Assembly (NCBI GenBank): GCA_036277615.1 | Contig: DASUMQ010000143.1 | Location: forward strand, 1 to 10,413 | From: RPQJ01 sp036277615 | GTDB taxonomy: Bacteria; Pseudomonadota; Gammaproteobacteria; Steroidobacterales; Steroidobacteraceae | DNA: 10,413 nucleotides | Reading direction: 5' to 3' | In this document: in pieces, positions 4,796 through 10,413 of the stretch | Position numbering within the stretch: position 1 is the first letter of the stretch | How the letters are laid out: each line of letters opens with the position of its first letter | Notes under the pieces: generated by a model | The model's database searches: none | Seen by the model: the letters and a program-made list of their open reading frames with translations, nothing else | Told to the model about the DNA's origin: nothing | Made by a program: the position numbers and the translations under genes

Positions 4796-6485
4796 CCGGC
4801 TTGGACGCGGGCGGTCGCCGCCGTCCGGATTCCAGCATCTCTCTGGCGTGTTCGCGCGTGCGCGCCGTGATCTGCGTGCCACCGAGCATGCGCGCCAGTT
4901 CTTCGACGCGCGCCGTCTCCTCGAGCGCCTCGATGCGCGTGCGCGTCGTGCCGTCGACGACCTGCTTGGACACGCGCAGCTGGTGATCGGCTTGCGAGGC
5001 CACCTGCGGCAGGTGCGTCACGCACAGCACCTGGCCGTGCGAGGCGAGCGCGCGCAACTGCTGGCCCACCTTTTCGGCGACCGCGCCACCCACGCCGGCA
5101 TCGACCTCGTCGAAGACGAGGCAGGGCAGGTGCGCCGCTTCGACCGCCGCGACCTGCAACGCGAGGCTTATCCGGGAAAGTTCACCGCCCGAGGCGACCT
5201 TCGCGAGCGGTCGGGGCGGCTGCCCGGGGTTGGCGCTCACGAGAAATTCCACGTCGTCGTTGCCCGCGACTGAAAACTGCGGCGGTTCGTGCGGCTCGAC
5301 GCGTGTCGCGAACACGCCGCCTGGCATGCCGAGCGCCTGCATGAGGCCGGTCACGCTCGCGTCGAGCGCCTGCGCGGCGGCGCGACGCCCGGCCGTCAAC
5401 CGCCCGGCAGCCTGCAGGTAGCGCTCGCGCGCGTCGGCGAGCTTCCGCTGCAACTCGGCCGCGGTCGATGCGCCCGCATCGAGCTCGTCCAGTTCGGCCT
5501 CCAGTCGCGCCCGCACGGCGGGCAGTTCGCGCGGTTCCACGCGATGCTTGCGCGCGACCGCCTCGAGGGCCGCGAGGCGCGACTCGACCCATTCCTGCCG
5601 CACGGGATCGGCCTCGAGCGAGGCGACGTAGCGGCGTAGCGACGCGAGCGCCTCGCGCGCGGCGATCGAGGCCTCTTCGAGCTGCGTCGCGGCCGGCCCG
5701 AGCGCGCCGTCGAGCTGCACGAGCGTGCGAAGCACCGACTGCGAGCGCGCGAGTGCGGCGGTGACCCCGCCGTCGTCGCCGGCCAGCAGCGTCTCGACCT
5801 GCGCCGTGCCTTCCGCCAGCCGCCCGAGGCTCGCGACGCGCTTGCGCTCGTCGGCGAGGGACTCCGCTTCGCCGGCCTTCGGGTCGAGCGCGCCGAGTTC
5901 CGCAACGTAGTGCCGCAACAGGTCGAGCCGGGCCGCGCGGTCGCGCAGGTTCTGCTCGAACGAGGCGCGGCGTTCGTCGAGCGCGTGCCACTCGGCGTGC
6001 GCCGCCTGCACGGCGGCGAGTTCGGCTTCGAGCCGGCCGCTGCCGTCGAGGGTTTCGCGCTGGTAGCCCCGGCGCGCGAGCGACTGGAACTCGAGCTGGC
6101 CGTGCACGTCGACGAGCAATTCGCCGAGCGCGCGCAACGACTGCACCGGCACGACCTGGCCGTTGAGGTACGCGCGGCCGCGTCCGTCGGCGGCCACGAC
6201 GCGCCGCAGCTGGCACTCGCCGTCGTGCCCGATCGATTGCTGCTCCAGCCATGCGAGCGCGTGCGCGTTGTGCTCGACGGCGAACGTGACGCTGACTTCA
6301 GTGCGCTCGGCGCCGTGGCGCACCGCGCCGCTATCCGCCCGGCCACCGACGGCCAGCATCAGCGCGTCGACGAGGATCGACTTGCCCGCACCCGTCTCGC
6401 CGGTGAGCACGGTGAAGCCACGGCCGAACTCGAGTTCGACGGCCTCGACGATGGCGAAGTCGCGGATCTGCAGGTGCGTGAGCAT
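4722..6485 (-). CDS. recN: DNA repair protein RecN
   Basis: RecN is an SMC-like ATPase that gathers at double-strand breaks and aids recombinational repair. The 587-residue protein has Walker A GETGAGKS (29-36) in the N-terminal head, long alanine-, arginine- and glutamate-rich coiled-coil arms (about 160-370), the ABC signature SGGELS (432-437), Walker B LVFDEVD (456-462) and the late CVTHLPQVA switch region. The family is usually about 550-560 residues; the extra length is a basic, low-complexity tail from about 555 (RRRPPASKPVK onward) rich in Arg, Ala, Gly and Ser. The tail is the part whose coding DNA overlaps fur. The ATG at 6485 is the usual family start (MLTHLQIRDFAIV); the ribosome site is weak. 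nadK ends 15 nt upstream on the same strand, so the two are probably co-transcribed. I see no LexA-type SOS box immediately before recN, which fits expression from upstream. Confidence 0.97.
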   Translation of the reverse strand: MLTHLQIRDFAIVEAVELEFGRGFTVLTGETGAGKSILVDALMLAVGGRADSGAVRHGAERTEVSVTFAVEHNAHALAWLEQQSIGHDGECQLRRVVAADGRGRAYLNGQVVPVQSLRALGELLVDVHGQLEFQSLARRGYQRETLDGSGRLEAELAAVQAAHAEWHALDERRASFEQNLRDRAARLDLLRHYVAELGALDPKAGEAESLADERKRVASLGRLAEGTAQVETLLAGDDGGVTAALARSQSVLRTLVQLDGALGPAATQLEEASIAAREALASLRRYVASLEADPVRQEWVESRLAALEAVARKHRVEPRELPAVRARLEAELDELDAGASTAAELQRKLADARERYLQAAGRLTAGRRAAAQALDASVTGLMQALGMPGGVFATRVEPHEPPQFSVAGNDDVEFLVSANPGQPPRPLAKVASGGELSRISLALQVAAVEAAHLPCLVFDEVDAGVGGAVAEKVGQQLRALASHGQVLCVTHLPQVASQADHQLRVSKQVVDGTTRTRIEALEETARVEELARMLGGTQITARTREHAREMLESGRRRPPASKPVKAASAGKGSSRARNGRAGSANGR

Positions 6486-6500
6486 GCAAGGGCCGGAGCT

Positions 6501-7409
6501 TCAGGCGCCGGGCGGCTGGCCCTCGCGTGTGCCGCGGCCCCAGTGCAATTTGGACCGCAGGATGCGGTAGTAGTCGTGCCCGGGCGGGTGCAGCAGCGTC
6601 GCGGTCACCTTGGCGCGCTCGATGCGCAGTCGCACGTCCGGTTCGAGGTCGCAGAGCACGTTGCCGTCGCATGCGACCTGGGCCCGCGTGTCGAACCGAT
6701 CGCTCAGCTCGATCTCGATCACGCTGCCGGCAGGCACGACGATCGGCCGGTCGGACAGCGTGTGAGGCGAAACGGGCACCAGCACGATCGCAGCCAGGCT
6801 CGGGTGCACGATCGGTCCGCCGCAGGAGAGCGCATAGGCCGTGGACCCCGTCGGCGTGGCGACGATGAAGCCGTCGCCGCCGTGGGTATTGACGTAGATG
6901 CCGTTCACCCAGGTCCGCACGTCGACGGTGCGGCCGGTCTCGCGCTTGGTGACGACCACGTCGTTGAGCCCGAGCGCCGCGACCGCGCGGCCGTCGGCCA
7001 TCAGGTGCGCCGCGAGCAGCATGCGTCGTTCGGCGAGGCAGCGTCCGGCGAGGGCGTCCTCGACGCTCTCGATCATCTTGTCGGGGCCCACGTCCGCCAG
7101 GAACCCGAGCCGTCCGCGATTGACGCCCAGTACCGGGACGTCGGCGAGCGCCGCCATGCGTGCCGCGTGCAACATCGTGCCGTCGCCACCGACCGCGACG
7201 ACCAGGTCCGCGTCCATCTCGGGGTCGGGCTCGAGCACGGTGCGCACGCCGTCGCCGTGCAGCACCAGGCCCTCGTCGCCCGCCACCTTGACCCCGTACC
7301 CCTTCGCAAGCAGGTGCCTGGCCAGCACGCGCATGGCCTCGCCGACGCGCGGATCACTCGCACGGCCGGCCAGGGCGACGCAGCTGCGGTCCGTGGCGTG
7401 TTGTTCCAT
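6501..7409 (-). CDS. nadK: NAD kinase
   Basis: NAD kinase phosphorylates NAD to NADP in the cytoplasm and is the only route to NADP. The 302-residue length is typical. Visible motifs: GGDGT (74-78), the nucleotide-binding signature, in VVAVGGDGTML; GVNRGRLGFLAD (95-106); LNDVVVTK with Asn149-Asp150 in place of the common Asn-Glu; and the second signature TPTGSTAYALSCGGP (185-199). The Asp is a conservative change at a residue that contacts substrate. The start is the ATG at 7409, with AAAAGG about 10 nt upstream. The frame stays open far beyond this start, but that is an antisense shadow of the heat-shock genes. It is divergent from hrcA and followed closely by recN, an arrangement common in gammaproteobacteria. 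Confidence 0.97.
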   Translation of the reverse strand: MEQHATDRSCVALAGRASDPRVGEAMRVLARHLLAKGYGVKVAGDEGLVLHGDGVRTVLEPDPEMDADLVVAVGGDGTMLHAARMAALADVPVLGVNRGRLGFLADVGPDKMIESVEDALAGRCLAERRMLLAAHLMADGRAVAALGLNDVVVTKRETGRTVDVRTWVNGIYVNTHGGDGFIVATPTGSTAYALSCGGPIVHPSLAAIVLVPVSPHTLSDRPIVVPAGSVIEIELSDRFDTRAQVACDGNVLCDLEPDVRLRIERAKVTATLLHPPGHDYYRILRSKLHWGRGTREGQPPGA

Positions 7410-7523
7410 AAAGTGGCTGCCTTTTAGCACGCGCGCGCTCGGCCGGGCCAGCGCGATTCCGGCGCCACTTGCGGCACATGCTTGCTTGACTTGCCGGAAC
7501 GGCCACGGCAGTTTGACGAGGCC

Positions 7524-8591
7524 ATGAGCGACGGCCCGGAAGATCAACTGACCGAACGCGCCCAACACCTGTTGCGGGTGCTGGTCGAGAGCTACATCCG
7601 CGAAGGCCAGCCGGTCGGCTCGCGCAACCTGTCGCGCGACTCCGGGCTCAACCTCAGCTCCGCCACCGTGCGCAACGTCATGGCAGACCTCGAGGAATAC
7701 GGGTTCGTCAGCTCGCCACACACCTCGGCGGGGCGCGTGCCGACGGATAAAGGCTACCGGTTCTTCGTCGACACGCTGCTCCGGCAGAAGCAGATGGCGA
7801 GCGTCGAGAACGTGATCGCGGAACTGCAGCATCGACTCGAAGTCGCGGAGGACCGCGACCCGAAAGCGCTCGTGGCGGTGGCCTCGCAGGTCCTTTCGTC
7901 GATCACGCACCTGGCGGGCGTCGTGACCATCCCACGCCAGCCGCACCAGGCGCTGAGCCAGATCGAGTTCCTGCCGTTGTCGGAGAACCGTGTCCTCGCC
8001 GTCATGGTCGTCAATGGCCGGGACGTCCAGAACCGCATCGTCCACCTCGAGCGGTACTACACGGCGGAGGAGCTGCGCCGGGCGGCCAACTTCCTCAACC
8101 AGCAGTTCGCGGGCAAGGAGCTCAACCAGGTCCGCACCGACATCGTGTCGGAGCTGACCCAGACCGGCGAGACGTTGAACCAGCTCATGCGGGACGCGAT
8201 CCGGGTCGCGCAGCAGGTCGTGGGGGAGGGCTCGCGGCACGGCGAACCCGAATACGTGATCGCGGGCGAAACGAATCTCATGGAGTTTGCCGAGCTCTCG
8301 AACGTCGAGAAGCTCAGGCGCCTGTTCGATGCGTTCACGGCCAAGCGCGACATCCTGCACCTGCTGGACCAGAGCCTGCGGGCCGACGGCGTCCAGATCT
8401 TCATCGGCCAGGAATCGGGCTACCAGATCCTCGACGACATCAGCCTCGTGACCGCGCCCTACGCGCTCGACAACGAGACGGTCGGCGTGCTCGGGGTCAT
8501 CGGACCGACGCGCATGGCCTACGACCGTGTCATCCCGATCGTCGACCTGACGGCTCGTTTGCTGGGCTCCGCCTTGAATTCCCGGCGCTAG
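7524..8591 (+). CDS. hrcA: Heat-inducible transcription repressor HrcA
   Basis: HrcA represses heat-shock genes by binding the CIRCE element, with GroEL needed for its active fold. The 355-residue protein has the N-terminal winged helix (about 1-90) with AQHLLRVLVESYIREGQPVGS and the recognition segment SSATVRNVMADLEEYGFVSS, followed by HTSAGRVPTDKGYRFFVD, the strongest family signature. The C-terminal GAF-like domain ends with VIGPTRMAYDRVIPIVD, typical of HrcA. The ATG at 7524 gives a protein beginning like its homologues; a TTG at 7482 would add 14 residues. GAGG lies only 2-3 nt before the ATG, closer than usual. grpE and dnaK follow at gaps of 81 nt each. I find no CIRCE copy in this window, so its targets (usually groESL) lie elsewhere. 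Confidence 0.96.
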   Translation: MSDGPEDQLTERAQHLLRVLVESYIREGQPVGSRNLSRDSGLNLSSATVRNVMADLEEYGFVSSPHTSAGRVPTDKGYRFFVDTLLRQKQMASVENVIAELQHRLEVAEDRDPKALVAVASQVLSSITHLAGVVTIPRQPHQALSQIEFLPLSENRVLAVMVVNGRDVQNRIVHLERYYTAEELRRAANFLNQQFAGKELNQVRTDIVSELTQTGETLNQLMRDAIRVAQQVVGEGSRHGEPEYVIAGETNLMEFAELSNVEKLRRLFDAFTAKRDILHLLDQSLRADGVQIFIGQESGYQILDDISLVTAPYALDNETVGVLGVIGPTRMAYDRVIPIVDLTARLLGSALNSRR

Positions 8592-8672
8592 CCCCGACAA
8601 AGCGGCAACAAGAGTGTGTCCAGGTCTCCCGCTCCGGCGGGCGGGCCTTCGTTTGGTTTGCAGGCAGGTGAC

Positions 8673-9230
8673 ATGAGTATCAATCCCGACCAGGACCCCG
8701 CGATCCCCGCCACCGACGCGCCCGCCGTCGAGGAGCCCCGGACGACCGACGCCGAGCGCCTCGCCGCCGACCTGGCTGCCGCCCAGGTGCAGTTGACGGA
8801 GGCGCGAGACGCCCAGTTGCGCGCCTACGCCGAGATGGAAAACGTTCGCAAGCGGGCCCAGCGGGACGTGGAGGCGGCCCATCGGTTCGCGATCGAGCGG
8901 TTCGCGCTGGACCTGATCGAAGTCCGCGACACGCTGGAACTCGGCATCGCCTCGGCCGGTGCGACACCGGAGGCGGCCAAGTTCGTCGAGGGCATGCAGG
9001 CCACGCTCCGCCTGGTCGACAAGGCGTTCGAGAAGGCCGGAATCACGACGATCGACCCGCTCGGCCAGCCGTTCAACCCCGAATTCCACGAGGCGATCAC
9101 CACCCAGCCGAGCGCCGAGCACGCAGCCGGCTCCGTCATGGCCGTGGTCCAGAAGGGCTTCACGCTGAACGGGCGGCTGCTGCGGGCGGCCCGGGTCGTG
9201 ATCGCCCGGCCGCCGGAGACCGCTAACTAG
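8673..9230 (+). CDS. grpE: Nucleotide exchange factor GrpE
   Basis: GrpE drives release of ADP from DnaK and so resets the chaperone cycle; in many bacteria its long helices also act as a thermosensor. The 185-residue protein has an acidic, disordered start (1-25), a long coiled-coil helix pair (about 27-90) including AYAEMENVRKRAQRD, and the C-terminal beta-wing with FNPEFHEAITTQPS (134-147) and GSVMAVVQKGFTLNGRLLRA (153-172), the PROSITE-type GrpE signature. The start is the ATG at 8673, preceded by AGGTGA with close spacing; a GTG at 8616 would add 19 residues of unlikely composition. It lies between hrcA and dnaK, its partner. Confidence 0.97.
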   Translation: MSINPDQDPAIPATDAPAVEEPRTTDAERLAADLAAAQVQLTEARDAQLRAYAEMENVRKRAQRDVEAAHRFAIERFALDLIEVRDTLELGIASAGATPEAAKFVEGMQATLRLVDKAFEKAGITTIDPLGQPFNPEFHEAITTQPSAEHAAGSVMAVVQKGFTLNGRLLRAARVVIARPPETAN

Positions 9231-9239
9231 CTGGCGCGC

Positions 9240-9267
9240 CTTGAAATGCGGGTTCGCGACCCTACGT
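9240..9267 (+). promoter_or_regulatory. Sigma-32-like heat-shock promoter before dnaK
   Basis: CTTGAA (9240-9245) is a perfect sigma-32 -35 core. After 14 nt comes CCCTACGT (9260-9267), which fits the -10 consensus CCCCATNT at all but two positions. Transcription would begin around 9273, giving a leader of about 40 nt with the GGAG ribosome site at 9299-9302, 9 nt before the dnaK ATG. A sigma-70 -10 box is not present at the right distance. Confidence 0.65.
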
Positions 9268-9311
9268 AACCGGCACGAGATTTTCTGAGTCTTCTTTCGG
9301 AGTTCCTTCAC

Positions 9312-10413
9312 ATGGCAAAAGTCATCGGCATCGACCTCGGCACGACGAACTCCTGCGTCGCGATCATGGAAGGCGGCAAGCCGCGCGTGATCGAGAACAG
9401 CGAGGGCGACCGCACCACGCCGTCGATCGTCGCGTTCACCAAGGACGACGAGGTCCTGGTCGGCCAGTCGGCCAAGCGCCAGGCCGTCACCAACCCGCAC
9501 AACACCCTGTATGCGATCAAGCGCCTGATCGGCCGCCGTTACGACGACAAGGTCGTGCAGAAGGACGTCGACATGGTGCCGTACAAGATCGTCAAGGCGG
9601 ACAACGGCGACGCCTGGGTCGAGGTCCACGGCAAGAAGATGGCGCCGCCGGAAATCTCGGCGCGCGTGCTCATGAAGATGAAGAAGACGGCCGAGGACTT
9701 CCTCGGCGAGCCGGTCACCGAAGCCGTGATCACGGTGCCGGCCTACTTCAACGACTCGCAGCGACAGGCGACCAAGGACGCCGGCCAGATCGCCGGCCTC
9801 ACCGTCAAGCGCATCATCAACGAGCCGACCGCGGCCGCGCTCGCCTATGGCCTCGACAAGTCCGGGGGCGACCGCAAGATCGCCGTGTACGACCTCGGCG
9901 GCGGCACGTTCGACATCTCGATCATCGAGTTCGCCGATGTCGACGGCGAGCGCCAGTTCGAAGTGCTCTCGACCAACGGCGACACGTTCCTGGGTGGCGA
10001 GGATTTCGACAAGCGCGTGATCGACTACGTCGCGGCCGAGTTCCAGAAGGAGTCCGGCGTCGACGTGCGGCGCGACCCGCTCGCCATGCAGCGCCTCAAG
10101 GAAGCGTCCGAGAAGGCCAAGATCGAGCTGTCCTCGAGCCAGCAGACCGAAGTGAACCTGCCGTACATCACGGCGGACGCCTCCGGCCCGAAGCACCTGG
10201 CGATGAAGCTCACGCGCGCCAAGCTCGAGTCGCTGGTCGAGGACCTCGTCCAGAAGACGATCGAGCCCTGCAAGATCGCGCTCAAGGACGCCGGCCTGTC
10301 GATCAACGAGGTCGCCGAAGTGATCCTCGTGGGCGGCCAGACGCGCATGCCGCTCGTGCAGAAGTACGTGAAGGACTTCTTCGGCAAGGAGCCGCGCAAG
10401 GACGTCAACCCGG
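9312..10413 (+). CDS. dnaK: Molecular chaperone DnaK (Hsp70), N-terminal part; 3' end outside window
   Basis: DnaK is the ATP-driven Hsp70 that folds and protects proteins together with DnaJ and GrpE. The 367 complete codons here cover nearly all of the ATPase domain; the peptide-binding domain and lid lie beyond the right edge. Motifs: MAKVIGIDLGTTNSCVAIME (phosphate 1) at the start, VPAYFNDSQRQATKDAG in the middle with the following IINEPTAAALAYG, VYDLGGGTFDISIIE (phosphate 2), and VILVGGQTRMPLVQ (adenosine site) near the end. All three Hsp70 family signatures are present and intact. The ATG at 9312 follows GGAG at 9299-9302. A sigma-32-like promoter lies in the gap after grpE, so dnaK can be expressed apart from hrcA-grpE. 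dnaJ is expected beyond the edge. Confidence 0.99.
   Translation, partial: MAKVIGIDLGTTNSCVAIMEGGKPRVIENSEGDRTTPSIVAFTKDDEVLVGQSAKRQAVTNPHNTLYAIKRLIGRRYDDKVVQKDVDMVPYKIVKADNGDAWVEVHGKKMAPPEISARVLMKMKKTAEDFLGEPVTEAVITVPAYFNDSQRQATKDAGQIAGLTVKRIINEPTAAALAYGLDKSGGDRKIAVYDLGGGTFDISIIEFADVDGERQFEVLSTNGDTFLGGEDFDKRVIDYVAAEFQKESGVDVRRDPLAMQRLKEASEKAKIELSSSQQTEVNLPYITADASGPKHLAMKLTRAKLESLVEDLVQKTIEPCKIALKDAGLSINEVAEVILVGGQTRMPLVQKYVKDFFGKEPRKDVNP

Noticed and set aside
7424..7450. TTAGCAC before hrcA, resembling the left half of a CIRCE element.
   Set aside because: The right half at the required 9-nt spacing (7442-7450) matches at only 3 of 9 positions, so there is no inverted repeat.
7410..10196. 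A very long open frame on the - strand running antisense through hrcA, grpE and dnaK as an upstream extension of nadK.
   Set aside because: hrcA, grpE and dnaK are all in the register that pairs codon-for-codon with this frame. A stop would need TTA, CTA or TCA in the sense genes, and these codons are rare at this GC content. The sense products are clear family members and nadK has a normal start at 7409.

Overview
This window is a stretch of chromosomal housekeeping DNA from a high-GC proteobacterium, most likely a gammaproteobacterium. The evidence is the gene neighbourhood ssrA, smpB, ratA, rnfH (ratB), bamE, fur, recN, nadK, hrcA, grpE, dnaK, together with a tmRNA tag reading ANDDNYALAA, a form I recall from Pseudomonas-like gammaproteobacteria. 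The presence of hrcA beside grpE and dnaK points away from the enteric bacteria and towards lineages such as Xanthomonadales, Nevskiales or Steroidobacterales. I cannot name the genus.

Layout from left to right. (1) 1-346 is the C-terminal end of a molybdopterin oxidoreductase on the + strand. (2) 347-680 has no protein gene. It contains a run of perfect hairpins (474-628) ending in a + strand intrinsic terminator, a candidate small RNA with two CAAGGAT loops of the kind CsrA/RsmA binds. Facing it is the intrinsic terminator of ssrA on the - strand. (3) 681-1035 is tmRNA (ssrA, - strand), with a promoter just upstream of its 5' end. (4) 1137-2243 is a secreted beta-propeller protein of the ScyD/ScyE type (- strand), lying between ssrA and smpB (2443-2934, - strand). 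(5) ratA and rnfH (+) form an overlapping pair, which converges stop-to-stop on bamE (-). (6) bamE and fur are divergent, and fur (+) converges on recN (-) with a 74-nt overlap of the coding ends. (7) recN and nadK run on the - strand. (8) hrcA, grpE and the first 367 codons of dnaK run on the + strand, with a sigma-32-like promoter directly before dnaK.

Functional groups. SmpB and tmRNA together rescue stalled ribosomes by trans-translation. HrcA, GrpE and DnaK are the heat-shock repressor, nucleotide-exchange factor and Hsp70 chaperone. BamE belongs to the outer-membrane protein assembly machine, Fur is the iron regulator, RecN acts in double-strand break repair, and NadK makes NADP. Strand switches are frequent (ratA/smpB, rnfH/bamE, bamE/fur, fur/recN, nadK/hrcA), so most transcription units here are short. 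There is no CRISPR array, insertion sequence, prophage or tRNA gene that I can support. The protein content is ordinary. The most interesting unexplained structure is the candidate RNA between the oxidoreductase and ssrA.
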